Position numbers and translations under genes: made by a program | Source: JAJDXW01 sp965243335 | GTDB lineage: Bacteria > Pseudomonadota > Gammaproteobacteria > HK1 | NCBI GenBank assembly: GCA_965243335.1 | Contig: OZ251545.1 | Location: 3,100,001-3,164,000, forward strand | DNA length: 64,000 nt | Reading direction: 5' to 3' | The notes under the pieces: generated by a model | Database searches by the model: none | What the model was told of the DNA's origin: nothing | The model's input: the letters and a program-made list of their open reading frames with translations, nothing else | Shown here: in pieces, positions 43,691 to 52,707 of the stretch | Position numbering within the stretch: the stretch's first letter is position 1 | Layout of the letters: every line of letters begins with the position of its first letter

Positions 43691-43754
43691 TGGCCCGGGC
43701 CGGCGGGCCGCCCCGCCACGGGGCGCCGCACCGCGGGGGCCGGCGGCGCAACGC

Positions 43755-44231
43755 CTACTCCGGCCGGTCGTCCCGCCAGCGGTAGCGGAAGTCGCAAGTG
43801 GCGGCCCCGCCCATGATCGTCCGGGTGCGGGTGAGCTCCAGCCGCGGGTCGTAGCCCTCGCACAGCGCGCCGTCGCGGCTGCAGGAGAGGAGGTGGCCGA
43901 TCCCGGCGAGCCCCATCTCCCGGTACATCTCCGCGTACCGGCAGCGGGTGACGTTGAAGTCCAGCCGCTCGCCGCTCTGTTCGAGGGGGTCCATGCGCAG
44001 CGCATCGTTCGCCTTCCAGCGCTCGAGCAGCGCGGCGAACGCCGCGATCCCGGGCGGCTCGCCGGAGGCTTCGGCGAGGCTTCGCCCCTGCTCGATCGCG
44101 TTGCGGCGGATCGCCTGGCCGAGGATCCGGCGGGCGGGCTCCTCGCCCAGCTCCTTCACCATCTCCTCGTAGATGGGCTTGATGACGCCAGCTTCGATGC
44201 GGCGTAGCTCGATGATCGGAAGGGTCTGCAT
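43755..44231 (-). CDS. L-2-amino-thiazoline-4-carboxylic acid hydrolase-like protein
   Basis: 158 residues. The pattern FNVTRCRYAEMYREMG, GHLLSCSRDGALCEGYDP and LTRTRTIMGGAATCDFRYRW is that of the ATC-hydrolase family, named for the L-cysteine-forming enzyme of DL-ATC-degrading pseudomonads. Most family members in genomes have no proven substrate. ATG at 44231 follows CTCGGAGC; an in-frame ATG at 44291 would add a proline-rich leader. It stands alone on the minus strand, divergent from the ABC exporter genes. Confidence 0.85.
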   Translation of the reverse strand: MQTLPIIELRRIEAGVIKPIYEEMVKELGEEPARRILGQAIRRNAIEQGRSLAEASGEPPGIAAFAALLERWKANDALRMDPLEQSGERLDFNVTRCRYAEMYREMGLAGIGHLLSCSRDGALCEGYDPRLELTRTRTIMGGAATCDFRYRWRDDRPE

Positions 44232-44426
44232 GAGGGGGCTCCGAGGGGATGGGGGCTGCGGGGTGCGTTGAAAGCCGAATACACTTCCCACCCGCCCGGC
44301 CGGAAGTCAAGCCGGTCCGCCCAGCCAGACCGCGCGGCGCCGCCGGCCGGCCCGCGCGGCCCGGTCCCGGGTCGGGCGGCGCGCGGCCCTGCGCCGCGGC
44401 CGGGGGGAAGGGGAAGGGCGAACGCG

Positions 44427-45347
44427 ATGGCGGCATCCGGTCCGTTCGTGGTGGAGGCGCGGGGGCTCGTCAAGCGCTTCGGGGCCGACACGGTCGTCGA
44501 CCGGATCGATCTCAGGGTTCCGCGCGGCGGGTGCTTCGGCCTGCTCGGGCCGAACGGGGCCGGCAAGACGACCACCCTTCGCATGATCCTCGGCCAGTCC
44601 CCGCCGACCGGCGGCGCGCTCACCGTCCTCGGCGAGACGATGCCCGCCGCGGGCCGCCGGGTGCGGGCGCGGATCGGGGTGGTCTCGCAGGACGACAACC
44701 TCGACCCCGACTTCTCGGTGATGGAGAACCTGGAGGTCTATGCCTCCTATTTCCCGCGCCGCCGGCGCGAGCCGCGGCGCCCGTTTCTCGAATCGCTGCT
44801 CGAATTCGTCGCCCTCGAAGACCGCGCCGGCGCCCGGATCCAGGCGCTCTCGGGCGGGATGCGCCGGCGCCTGGTGATCGCGCGCGCCCTGGTGAACGAA
44901 CCCCTGCTCCTCATCCTCGACGAGCCGACGACCGGCCTCGACCCCCAGATCCGCCATCTCATCTGGTCGCGCCTGCGCGCCCTCACCGAGCGCGGGACCA
45001 CGGTGCTGCTCACCACCCACTACATGGAGGAGGCGGAGCGGCTCTGCGATCGGGTCGCGATCATCGACCACGGGCGCATCCTCGCCGAGGACGCGCCGCG
45101 CGCGCTGGTGGCGCGGGAGGTCGAGCCGAGCGTGATCGAGGTGCGGGCGGGCGGGCGTCCGCCCCCGTCCGCGCTGGCCCGGCAGGCGCGGGTGGAGACG
45201 GTGGACGGGGTCTGGCACTGCCATACGAGCGAGCCGGGGGCGGTGCTCGCGAGCCTCGGCGGCTACCCGGAGCTCGAGTACCTCCACCGGCCCGCCAACC
45301 TCGAAGACGTGTTCCTGCGCCTCACCGGGCGCGAGCTGCGGGACTGA
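44427..45347 (+). CDS. ABC-2 type exporter ATPase (NodI-like)
   Basis: 306 residues. Walker A GPNGAGKTT is at 41-49, the signature is LSGGMRRRL, Walker B is LILDEPTTGLDPQ, and the switch is TTHYMEEAE. VVSQDDNLDPDFSVMENL is characteristic of the NodI/DRA subfamily of ABC-2 ATPases. ATG at 44427 follows GGGGAAGGGCG. It is co-transcribed with the permease gene 5 nt downstream. In rhizobia NodIJ exports lipo-chito-oligosaccharides; homologues in other bacteria export unknown compounds, and no nod genes are visible here. Confidence 0.9.
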   Translation: MAASGPFVVEARGLVKRFGADTVVDRIDLRVPRGGCFGLLGPNGAGKTTTLRMILGQSPPTGGALTVLGETMPAAGRRVRARIGVVSQDDNLDPDFSVMENLEVYASYFPRRRREPRRPFLESLLEFVALEDRAGARIQALSGGMRRRLVIARALVNEPLLLILDEPTTGLDPQIRHLIWSRLRALTERGTTVLLTTHYMEEAERLCDRVAIIDHGRILAEDAPRALVAREVEPSVIEVRAGGRPPPSALARQARVETVDGVWHCHTSEPGAVLASLGGYPELEYLHRPANLEDVFLRLTGRELRD

Positions 45348-45352
45348 CCGGC

Positions 45353-46156
45353 GTGGAAGGGCAAGCGCGCTCCGCCGCCGGACATTGGCGGCTCCCCGCC
45401 CCGCGCGCCCTCGCGTTCGCGGTCTGGCGGCGCAACGCCCGGGTGTGGCTCCGCCTGGTGGTGTCCAACCTCCTGTTCCACTTCGGCGAGCCGCTGCTCT
45501 ACCTCGTCGGCCTCGGCTTCGGCCTCGGGCGCTTCATCGGCGAGATGGACGGGGTCGACTACTTCGTGTTCCTCTCCTCCGGCCTGGTCGCCTCGGCGGC
45601 CATGACGTCCGCGTCCTACGAGGGGATCTACTCCGCGTACACCCGCATGGTCCCCCAGAAGACCTACGACGGCATGCTCGCGACGCCGCTCGAGGTCGAC
45701 GACGTCGTGGCCGGAGAGATGCTCTGGTGCGCGACCAAGGGCTGCATCTCGGGGGGCTCGATCCTGATCGTCGCCGCCGCCCTCGGGGGGATCCCGAGCG
45801 CGCACGCGGTGCTCTGCGTCCCGCTCCTCCTCCTCATCGGGCTCGCCTTCGCGGGGCCCGCCCTCGCGATGAGCGCGGTCTCCCCGTCGTACGACTTCTT
45901 CAGCTACTACATCACCCTCGTGATCACCCCGATGTTCATCCTGTGCGGCGTGTTCTATCCGGTCGAATCGCTCCCGGACGCCCTCCAGCACGCGGTGCAG
46001 GCCCTCCCCCTCACCCACGCGGTCGCCCTCGTGCGCCCGCTCGCGACCGGGGCCCCGGTCGAGCACGGGCTCGCCCATCTCGCGGTGCTCGCGGGGTTCG
46101 CGGCGGCCGGCTTCTACGTCGCGGTCGCCCTCGTCCGGCGCCGCTTCGTCGTATAG
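45353..46156 (+). CDS. ABC-2 type exporter permease (NodJ-like)
   Basis: 267 residues from GTG, 5 nt after the ATPase stop. Six predicted helices of the ABC-2 type. Signature stretches of NodJ relatives are visible: PLLYLVGLGFGLGRFI, YEGIYSAYTRM, TYDGMLATPLEVDDVVAGEMLW and FFSYYITLVITPMFILCGVFYPVE. It pairs with the NodI-like ATPase to form the exporter. The substrate is not evident from the context. Confidence 0.9.
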   Translation: MEGQARSAAGHWRLPAPRALAFAVWRRNARVWLRLVVSNLLFHFGEPLLYLVGLGFGLGRFIGEMDGVDYFVFLSSGLVASAAMTSASYEGIYSAYTRMVPQKTYDGMLATPLEVDDVVAGEMLWCATKGCISGGSILIVAAALGGIPSAHAVLCVPLLLLIGLAFAGPALAMSAVSPSYDFFSYYITLVITPMFILCGVFYPVESLPDALQHAVQALPLTHAVALVRPLATGAPVEHGLAHLAVLAGFAAAGFYVAVALVRRRFVV

Positions 46157-46336
46157 CCGCTTCTCCCTCGCTCCGGACGAGCCTCCGGCGCTCGACGCGC
46201 CAGGGATTCCGATGCAGCGCGCGCCGTAGGGGCGTGCGCGCGGGCGGTGGGAGCCGGGAGTCGGGAGCAGAGCCGGAGGGATGGTCCGGCGGAGGTGGGT
46301 CCGTCGTAGGTGAGGCAGGGTCCCCGTAACCGGGAT

Positions 46337-46900
46337 TCAGGCCATGCGGCGGGACGGGCGCGCGAAGACGGGTTCGCCGCGTTCGTGGGCGAGGAGCCGC
46401 GCCTTGCGGTCGAGCCCGCCGCCGTAGCCGACGAGCCTGCCGTCCGCGCCGATGACCCGGTGGCAGGGCAGGACGATGGCGACCGGGTTGGCCCCGTTGG
46501 CCGCCCCCACCGCGCGCGCCGCCCCGCGTCCGAGGCCCGCCCGCCGCGCGAGCTCCCCGTAGCTCCACGTCTCGCCGTAGGGGACGTGGGCGAGCGCGGC
46601 CCACACCCGCCGCCGGAACGGGGTGCCCTCGGGGGCCACCGCCATCTCGAACTCCCGCAGCTCGCCCGCGAAGTAGGCGTCGAGCTCCCCGACCTCGCGG
46701 GCGAGGCCGGCATCGTCGCGGCGCCATCCCGGCGCGGGTTCGGGCTCGGGCGCCGGCGTCGGCGCCGGCCTTCCCTCGCGCTGCCGGGGCGAGTCCGGCC
46801 GCGCGGGGTCGCGCTCCGGGATCGCGACGTGGCGCACCGCGACGTCGTCCCGCGCGACGAGGAGCCGCCCGATCGGGGAGTCGTACCAGGCGTACCTCAC
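46337..46900 (-). CDS. methylated-DNA-[protein]-cysteine S-methyltransferase
   Basis: 187 residues from GTG at 46900, which has GGAGG upstream with 9-nt spacing. The acceptor cysteine is C146 in LPCHRV, and VPYGETWSYGELA (106-118) and the NPV helix are in place. It removes alkyl groups from O6-guanine. Residues 31-62 are a proline-rich insertion encoded by GC hexamer-like repeats. Ada, a second alkyl-DNA repair gene, begins near the right edge. An ATG at 47041 is in frame but would add unrelated residues. Confidence 0.88.
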   Translation of the reverse strand: MRYAWYDSPIGRLLVARDDVAVRHVAIPERDPARPDSPRQREGRPAPTPAPEPEPAPGWRRDDAGLAREVGELDAYFAGELREFEMAVAPEGTPFRRRVWAALAHVPYGETWSYGELARRAGLGRGAARAVGAANGANPVAIVLPCHRVIGADGRLVGYGGGLDRKARLLAHERGEPVFARPSRRMA

Positions 46901-47246
46901 CTGGCCGGCCTCCCTATCGAGCCATCGTCCATTCCAGGAGCGCGGCGGCCCGTGACGACCGGGGGGAGGCGGCCTGCTTTCCCGGGACCGGTCTCGAAAT
47001 TGGATCTCATGGCATCGGCGCGACGAGAACGGCGATTGCAAATCAACGAACTGTCATCATGCTTCGATGGCTCGCGGCCCTGGACGGCAGCTTCGGCGCG
47101 GGTTCCGGCCACATCGCGAACGGGCATCGCCGCGCGGTCTCGATCCTCCCTCCACGGCCGCCCGGCTCCGCTCCCGGCGGTTGGAGCGCAGCGGCGCCCC
47201 GGGCCAGAGAGCCGGCCCGGCCCGAGCGGCGCTCCGAGCCCCCCGC
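46901..47246. other. 346-nt gap with no recognisable gene
   Basis: Between the alkyltransferase and the LhgO-type gene. The left part is slightly AT-richer (AATTGGATCTCATGGC, GCAAATCAACGAACTGTCATCATG near 46998-47060), so it could contain regulatory DNA, but I found no gene, hairpin or repeat-family copy. Confidence 0.4.
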
Positions 47247-48359
47247 TCATGCGTTGCCCACGCGGGCCGCCACCTCGTCCGCGAGGGCGAGCGACGAGGT
47301 GAGGCCGGGGGACTCGATCCCGTAGAGGTTCACGAGGCCCGGCGCGCCGTGCGCCTCGGCCCCCTGGATCATGAAGTCCGGCTGCGGCTCGCCCGGCCCG
47401 TGCAGCTTGGGCCGGATCCCGGAGTAGTCCGGTTGCAGGCTCCCGTCGCGAAGCTCGGGGTAGTAGGTCCGCACCGCCGCGTAGAAGCGGTCCGCCCGGC
47501 CCGGGTCCACCGAGTAGTCGATCTCCTCCACCCACTCGAGGTCCGGGCCGAACCGGCAGCGCCCCGCGAGGTCGAGCCCCACGTGCACCCCGAGGACCGA
47601 CCGGCCCGGCAACGGGTACACGAGGCGCGAGAACGGCTGCGGCCCGGTCAGCGCGTAGTAGTTGCCCTTCGCGAGGCGCCGGGGCGGGATGGCGTCGGGC
47701 GGCATGCCGACGAGGGAGCGCGCCACCTCCTGGGCGAAGAGGCCCGCGCAGTTCACCACCGTGCGGCACGCGAGGGCCATCGGCGACTCCCCGCCGACCT
47801 GGAGCACGATGGCGCCGTCGTCGCCCCGCACCTCCCCGCCCTCGACCGGGCTGCGGAACGCGATCATCGCCCCCGCGTCCGCCGCATCGCCCTCGTAGGC
47901 GTGCATGAGGCGGTGGCTGTCGACGATCCCTGTGGAGGGCGAGAGCAGGCCCCCGGCCGCGTTCACCGCCGGCTCCAGGCGCTCGATCGCCCTCCGGTCG
48001 AGGTAGCGGAGATCGTCCACCCCGTTCTCTGCCGCCTTCGCCTGGATGGCGCGGAGCCGGGGCAGCTCGGCCTCCTCGGCGGCGACGATGAGCTTGCCGA
48101 CGTTCGCATACGGAACCCCGTGCTCCTCGCAGTAGCGGTAGAGGGCGCGCCGGCCTTCGACGCACACCCGCGCCTTGCGCGAGCCGGTGGGGTAGTAGAT
48201 GCCGGCGTGGATGACCTCGCTGTTGCGCGAGCTGGTGTGGCTGCCGACGATCCCTTCCGCTTCGAGGACGATCACTTCGCGCCCGGCCATCGCGAGGCGC
48301 CGCGCGACCGCGAGGCCGACCACCCCCGCCCCGATCACGACACAATCGACCGATTCCAT
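47247..48359 (-). CDS. lhgO: FAD-dependent oxidoreductase, L-2-hydroxyglutarate dehydrogenase (LhgO) type
   Basis: 370 residues. The Rossmann FAD motif VVIGAGVVGLAVARRLA is at 7-23. TSSRNSEVIHAGIYYPTGSRKARVC is the segment by which LhgO/L2HGDH proteins are recognised, and IRPKL and NLYGIESPGLTSSLAL lie near the end. The enzyme oxidises L-2-hydroxyglutarate (or a close 2-hydroxy acid) to the keto acid and feeds electrons to the quinone pool. It is shorter than E. coli LhgO by about 50 residues, as in many proteobacterial homologues. It stands alone; 48360-48633 upstream contains imperfect GGAAGC hexamer repeats. Confidence 0.88.
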   Translation of the reverse strand: MESVDCVVIGAGVVGLAVARRLAMAGREVIVLEAEGIVGSHTSSRNSEVIHAGIYYPTGSRKARVCVEGRRALYRYCEEHGVPYANVGKLIVAAEEAELPRLRAIQAKAAENGVDDLRYLDRRAIERLEPAVNAAGGLLSPSTGIVDSHRLMHAYEGDAADAGAMIAFRSPVEGGEVRGDDGAIVLQVGGESPMALACRTVVNCAGLFAQEVARSLVGMPPDAIPPRRLAKGNYYALTGPQPFSRLVYPLPGRSVLGVHVGLDLAGRCRFGPDLEWVEEIDYSVDPGRADRFYAAVRTYYPELRDGSLQPDYSGIRPKLHGPGEPQPDFMIQGAEAHGAPGLVNLYGIESPGLTSSLALADEVAARVGNA

Positions 48360-48633
48360 CCCGTGAGGTCTCCTGGAGCGCCGGCAACGGAACGGGAGTC
48401 GGAAGCGGAAGCGAAACCCGGAAGCGGAACCGGAACCAGCGCCCGGCGAGGAGGTGGAGGGCTACCGAGGCCGCAGGCGGGGTGGGGCGGGGCGGACCGC
48501 CCGCGGGGCCGGTCAAGCCCGGGCCTCTTCTCCGCCCCCTCTCCGGTCCTCCCGGGTCCTCCCCGGTCGCTCCGTCCCCCTTGACCCGCCTCCGTCCCGC
48601 CTTGCCCGCCTCCGGCTCGCGCCCCGTCCCGCC

Positions 48634-49497
48634 TCAGCCGACCGCGAGCGACGCGTTGCGCACGTCCGTCACCAGCATGTGCGCCGGGGTATGGGTGATC
48701 GCGATCGGGGGCCGGGCGGAGCGCACCGCCACCTGCGGCGTCACCCCGCAGGCCCAGAAGACCGGCAGCTCGCCGGGCGCGAGGATCGGGTCGTCGCCCT
48801 GCCACGCGCGCCCCACGTCCTCGATCCCGATCCGCTCGGGCATTCCGAGATGGATGGGGGCGCCGTGCACCCGCGGGTAGCGGCTCGTGATCTGGACCGC
48901 CCGGATCGCGTCCGCCGGGGTGAAGGGCCGCATCGACACGACCATCCGGCTGTGGAACCGCCCGGCCGGCGCGCACTCGACGTCGGTGAGGAACATCGGG
49001 CACACGCTCCCGTCCTCCCAGTGCCGGATCCGGAGCCCGGCATCGACCAGGGGCTCCTCGAACGAGAAGGAGCACCCGAGCGCGAAGGCCACGAAGTCGT
49101 CCCGCCAGAGGTCGCCGATGCTCCGCACGTCGCCGTCGAGCTCCCCGTCGCGGAACACGCGGTAGCTCGGGAGGTCGGTGCGAAGGTCGAGGTCCTCCGC
49201 CAGCTCCGGCAGGCGGGGGTCGCCCGGCTCGGACATCGCGAGCAGCGGGCAGGGCTTCGGGTTGCGCTGGCAGAAGCGGGCGAACTCGGCCGCGTAGCCC
49301 GCCGGCAGGATGGCGAGGTTGGCCTGGACGAAGCCCTTGGCGAGGGCCCCGGTGTGGCTGCGGTACTCGCCGCTTCGGATGCGGCGCCGGACCTCGGCGG
49401 GGTCCGCGGTGTTCCATTCGAGCCCGAGGCCGTGGCCGGCCCCCGGGAGCGATGCGGTTGCGGATGCGGATACGGCGGCTGAGACGGTCGCGCTCAT
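48634..49497 (-). CDS. DUF1445 family putative hydro-lyase (D-glutamate cyclase-like)
   Basis: 287 residues from ATG at 49497, with AAGGAGACC upstream. Family stretches: RSGEYRSHTGALAKGFVQANLAILP, FARFCQRNPKPCPLLA, GCSFSFEEPLVDAG, and GEYPVFWACGVTPQ-like GELPVFWACGVTPQ toward the end, where the conserved Cys of the family sits. The first 25 residues are an Ala/Ser/Thr stretch encoded by GCGGAT-like hexamers and are probably dispensable. Annotated relatives are hydro-lyases or D-glutamate cyclase; the reaction here is not proven. It is adjacent to an RraA-like gene on the same strand. Confidence 0.85.
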   Translation of the reverse strand: MSATVSAAVSASATASLPGAGHGLGLEWNTADPAEVRRRIRSGEYRSHTGALAKGFVQANLAILPAGYAAEFARFCQRNPKPCPLLAMSEPGDPRLPELAEDLDLRTDLPSYRVFRDGELDGDVRSIGDLWRDDFVAFALGCSFSFEEPLVDAGLRIRHWEDGSVCPMFLTDVECAPAGRFHSRMVVSMRPFTPADAIRAVQITSRYPRVHGAPIHLGMPERIGIEDVGRAWQGDDPILAPGELPVFWACGVTPQVAVRSARPPIAITHTPAHMLVTDVRNASLAVG

Positions 49498-49596
49498 GGG
49501 GTCGGTCTCCTTGCCCGTTGCTCCGGGCGGCCTGGGTTCCGGGGCGGGAAGTCTATCGCGCGCGGCGTCACGCCGCACCGGAGCCCGATGCGGCGG

Positions 49597-49820
49597 CATG
49601 TGCGCAGTGGAGGTTTCGCCAAGCACGCCTCATCGCGGGCGCTCCTGGGAACGCTTGCGTCCCGCCCCCGTCCTCGTCATTCCCGCGAAAGCGGGAATCC
49701 ATGCGTCCCGGGAACGCTTGTGTCCCGCCCGCACTTTCGTTCACGGGAGCGCTCCCAGCGACCCGTCCGCGAAAGCCCTGCGATGGGATGAAGGCGGATC
49801 CGAACAGCGCACGGGCCTCC
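49597..49820 (+). repeat. composite repeat between the hydro-lyase and RraA-like genes
   Basis: Family C left part (GTGCGCAGTGGAGGTTTCGCCAAGCACGCCTC, about 49602-49632, given here in parts GTGCGCAGTGG and CGCCAAGCACGCC), then family A (49645), family B palindrome (about 49675-49702), another family A (about 49705), and the family C right end (GATGAAGGCGGATCC...GAACAGCGCACGGG). It fills the 346-nt gap. Confidence 0.7.
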
Positions 49821-49843
49821 GGCGCGGCGGATCAGTGGGCAGG

Positions 49844-50545
49844 TCAGTGGATGTCCGCGGAGTCCGCCATCGCCTGCCGGAGCTTGCCCACGTCGAAGTC
49901 CGCGCCGCGCGCGCACTCGAGGATCACCGCCTCGCGGCGGGTCAGCAGGTCCACCGCGGCGGGAAGCTCCTTCACCGCCTCCGGGGGGAGCACCACCGCC
50001 CCATGCCGGTCCGCGTGCACGACGTCGTCGTGCCGGACCGCCATGCCGCAGACGTTGACCGGGCGTCCGAAGTCCACCACGTGGACGTGGGCGTGGCTCG
50101 GCCCGACCACCCCCGCGAGGAGCTGGAAGCCCGGCGCGCAGGCGTCGAGGTCGCGAATGGAGCCGTTGGTGACCGCCCCGAGCGACCCGAGCCCCTTGTG
50201 GACCGCGGTGTTGACCTCGCCCCAGAAGGCGCCGAAGCCGGGCTCGGGGTCGAGGTCCTGGATCACCGTCACGGTGGGGCCGGCGCCGCTCGCGACGTAC
50301 TCGTAGTAGGCGATCCGGGCCTGCCGCAGCTCGTCGGCGGCTCCCCCGGGAGGGTCCGTCGCCCGGATGGACGCGGTGCGCGCCCGGCCCACGACGGGCT
50401 TCAGGGCGGGGTCGAGGCAGACCAGGGGCCGGACCGTGAACCCGGTGGCGCGTCGGTGCGGCGCCACCACCTCGAGGGCGTTGCAGATGGTCGGGGTGTC
50501 CCAGGCCGTGAGGCGCTGGAGGTCGGCGGCGGTGAAATCGGTCAT
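49844..50545 (-). CDS. RraA-like protein (aldolase or dimethylmenaquinone methyltransferase-like)
   Basis: 233 residues. The RraA/HMG-aldolase fold is indicated by WDTPTICNALE near the start, AFWGEVNTAVHKGLGSLGAVTNGSIRDLD in the middle (with the G-x-x-RD element whose Arg-Asp pair binds metal and substrate in HMG/CHA aldolases), and VNVCGMAVRHDDVVHADRHGAVVLPPE (the D-x4-D/E metal site). It is more likely an aldolase or decarboxylase for a pyruvyl-type substrate than an RNase E regulator. Monocistronic or with the DUF1445 gene across the repeat block. Confidence 0.85.
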   Translation of the reverse strand: MTDFTAADLQRLTAWDTPTICNALEVVAPHRRATGFTVRPLVCLDPALKPVVGRARTASIRATDPPGGAADELRQARIAYYEYVASGAGPTVTVIQDLDPEPGFGAFWGEVNTAVHKGLGSLGAVTNGSIRDLDACAPGFQLLAGVVGPSHAHVHVVDFGRPVNVCGMAVRHDDVVHADRHGAVVLPPEAVKELPAAVDLLTRREAVILECARGADFDVGKLRQAMADSADIH

Positions 50546-50986
50546 CGGAGGTCCTCTCGCAGGCGGGCGGTCTGGCGGGCGGTCTTCGGTAAGGGTACAG
50601 GCAGCGGGCGCGGACGGCGGCGGGGGTTGGCGAATGTCGGCAACATGTTGGCAACAAGTAGACCTGTCCGGCTTTGTAGCACAAGGGTTGTCCGGTTATC
50701 GAGGCAGGTGCGCGGTGGGGTCTTCGCGCCGACGGTAGCCGCGCTTCCGGCCCGTGGGCAGCGCCTGTGGCGGTTTGGCCGTTACGGTCGGATCATGAGC
50801 GGCCCGAGATTCGGCGCTTGCCAAGCGCGCTGCCGGACGAGGAGTCGGCGGCGGCGTTGAAAACGGTTCCGGTTCGGGGCTGGGGACGGGACGACTACGC
50901 GGCGCGTGTGCCACCGCACGTGCCCCGCGGTGCACGGACGATGACGCTCGCGCCGGGTCACGTGCGGGCCGCCCTTCCCGACGGAT

Positions 50987-51988
50987 TCAGCGGGCGCGGA
51001 TCGGTCGCCGCAAGCGCGCCAGGAAGTCCTCCTCGCTCTCACAGGCCAGGGCGGCGGCCACCACCGCCTCCTCGGAAGATTCGTGGAACCCCGGCAGGTC
51101 GGCGGGAAATCCCTCCGAGACCTCGATGCCGCGCGACCGCAGGATCTGGCGCGCCATCTTCGCCCGGCTTTCCGCTCGGCCTTCCTCCCGGCTCTCGCCG
51201 CGCAGGGAGCGGAGCAGAGGGTCGTCGTCCGGCCCCGTCCCGTCGCGCTCCCCCAAGGTCCGCCCCAGACGCTCCAGCCGCGCATGCGTCCACGCCGATG
51301 GCTCGACCTCGTTCAGCGCGTCGTGGATCGCCTCCGCCCGCCAGCCGGGAAACGCACGGCTCCGCGGCGACTTCCGGTACGCGCCCTCTTCCAGCAGATG
51401 AATCGTCAGCCCCGGCAGGGTCCCCCACGGGCGGCTCGGCGGGCGCCGCTCTGGCGCCTCCACCCATACCTCCGGGAACCCCCACGCCTCGTACAGCTTG
51501 AGCTTGCCCCGGCGGACGTCCGTCGTGTGGTCCACTTCCAGGACCACGTCCGGGTACGGATGCTCCCCCACCACCATCGCGCTCGACCCCAACAGGTCCA
51601 CCCGCGACGGGTACAGGTACACGGTCTGGTCCGCCTGCATGATCCGCCGCGGCCTGCCGCGCTCGTTGCGCACCAAGAGATCCATCGAGCCATAGCACTT
51701 GATGGGCGAGCCCCGCACCGCGCCGATGCGCTCGACCAGCCCGGAGAGACCGTGCGAGGGGCTCTCGTGGGTCGGGCTGGTCGGCTCGCTGACCATCCAC
51801 GCGGTCCCGGACCTCGCGTCCCAGACCTCCAGCCGCCCCTCGTAGCGGAGCAGCTCCGCATACGACATGGGGACCGCCTTGCAGCCGGTGAACTCCAGCT
51901 CCGAGAGTGGCGGCTCCTCCGGCGGCGGCGGGCGCAGGGCAGCGCCCCTGCCGGTCTCCGTCCCCATCCTTTCGCGCGACGCGGCCAT
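50987..51988 (-). CDS. Uma2 family endonuclease-like protein, copy 1
   Basis: 333 residues. Residues about 40-200 are the Uma2 (DUF820, PD-(D/E)xK fold) domain. DVVLEVDHTTDVRRGKLKLYEAWGFPEVWVE contains the E...D...K/YxxxG core used to recognise the family. The C-terminal 130 residues, with EESREEGRAESRAK and DLPGFHESSEE, form an extension seen in both copies here. ATG follows GGAGGAAGGG. It lies in duplication copy 1 and is closely similar to the gene at 55215-56252. The function of Uma2 proteins is unclear; many occur in multicopy accessory regions. Confidence 0.82.
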   Translation of the reverse strand: MAASRERMGTETGRGAALRPPPPEEPPLSELEFTGCKAVPMSYAELLRYEGRLEVWDARSGTAWMVSEPTSPTHESPSHGLSGLVERIGAVRGSPIKCYGSMDLLVRNERGRPRRIMQADQTVYLYPSRVDLLGSSAMVVGEHPYPDVVLEVDHTTDVRRGKLKLYEAWGFPEVWVEAPERRPPSRPWGTLPGLTIHLLEEGAYRKSPRSRAFPGWRAEAIHDALNEVEPSAWTHARLERLGRTLGERDGTGPDDDPLLRSLRGESREEGRAESRAKMARQILRSRGIEVSEGFPADLPGFHESSEEAVVAAALACESEEDFLARLRRPIRAR

Positions 51989-52035
51989 CGTCCCTTCCTC
52001 CCTTCCGGCCCTGCACGGGCATTGTACTCCGGGGC

Positions 52036-52146
52036 ATGGGCGCGGTGGGGATCTTCGCCAAGTACACCTCGTCGCAGGCGCTCCTGGGGACGTATCCGCG
52101 CAAGCGCCGCCGTGGGGCGAAATCCTCCCAAAAGCCCCCGAACCGA
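52036..52146 (+). repeat. simple (empty) family C repeat, cut by a group II intron remnant
   Basis: GCGCGGTGGGGATCTTCGCC...CTCCTGGGGACGTATCCGCGCAAGC...GTGGGGCGAAATCCTCCC...CCCCCGAACCGA. There is no nested family A hairpin: the left and right parts are joined by GGGGACGTATCCGC. The repeat breaks off at GAACCGA exactly where the intron 3' end begins. Confidence 0.7.
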
Positions 52147-52374
52147 GTCGAGTAGAGGCGCCGGTCGCCCGACGCCTCCCTCACGGGTCCGGACGTGCGG
52201 CTTTCTCGCATCCGGCTCCTCGGGAGGGTGGTCCGACGTGCTTCAGGGGTAGCGCCGGACATGGACGATTCTCGCCGGGATGAGGGGGAACCGGCGCACC
52301 AGCGCGTTGAACCGGGTCCAGCACATTCGGCTGCGGTTGCCCCGGCGCATCAGCACGCACCGCCAAGCCCGCAG
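52147..52374 (-). mobile_element. 3' remnant of a group II intron (RT C-terminus, domains V and VI)
   Basis: The minus strand encodes LRAWRCVLMRRGNRSRMCWT then RFNALVRRFPLIPARIVHV and a stop at 52243, the typical end of group II intron reverse transcriptases. Downstream follows GAGCCGGATGCGAGAAAGCC...GCACGTCCGG (52218-52185), a 34-nt domain V, then GTGAGGGAGGCGTCGGGCGA and a CTACTCGAC 3' end (52155-52147), matching bacterial domain VI. Most of the RT and the whole 5' half are missing. The last four domain V bases depart from the usual GGTTC (here GGACC), so it is inactive. Confidence 0.78.
52185..52218 (-). ncRNA. group II intron domain V
   Basis: A 34-nt hairpin starting GAGCCGGATGCG, with GAAA-type loop region AGAAAG and 3' arm CGCACGTCCGGACC. 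The catalytic AGC triad appears as G-A-G-C-C at the 5' arm. The 3' arm is mutated at its end, weakening the basal stem. Confidence 0.7.
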
Positions 52375-52707
52375 GCATCTTTCAGGGCGGTGGGCTCGCC
52401 TGCCAACGAGGAAGAGAGCCGGCGCCCGGGGGCCGTTTCCGAGGAGGCCTCCTGCCTCCGGGAACCGCCTCGGCATCGGGAGTCGAGGGCTTCGGCGCTC
52501 GCCGCGGGGGCGCCGCACGTCCGCCCAGCGGCGTCCATATCGGCGGCCCCTTCGTTCGTCATATGCTGCGTCCCGCGTGAAGGTTCGGCGCGAGCCGCGC
52601 GCGCGGCCCATGCCGGGCTCCCGGTCCCGGACCTCGTCGCCAGGCGCGAACGGAGCGGGGACGATCCGCGCCGCGAAGGCGGCCGGGGAGGGGAGGAGGG
52701 GCGGGAT

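Larger units (their letters stand above)
50642..52146. repeat. segmental duplication, copy 1
   Basis: About 1.5 kb that recurs at 54943-56425 in the same orientation. It starts at TTGGCAACAAGTAGACCTG and runs through TCCGGTTATCGAGGCA, a family C-like left end (GTGCGCGGTGGGGTCTTCGC), a Uma2 gene, and a family C repeat after it. Compared with copy 2 it has about 70 nt more before the Uma2 stop and 36 nt fewer inside the gene. In 50642-50986 an ORF fragment reading EIRRLPSALPDE...RDDY is conserved in both copies but has no recognisable family. Confidence 0.85.

Noticed and set aside
44427..46156. Nod-factor export by the NodIJ-like pair
   Set aside because: No nodABC or other symbiosis genes are present, and NodIJ-like exporters are common outside rhizobia.
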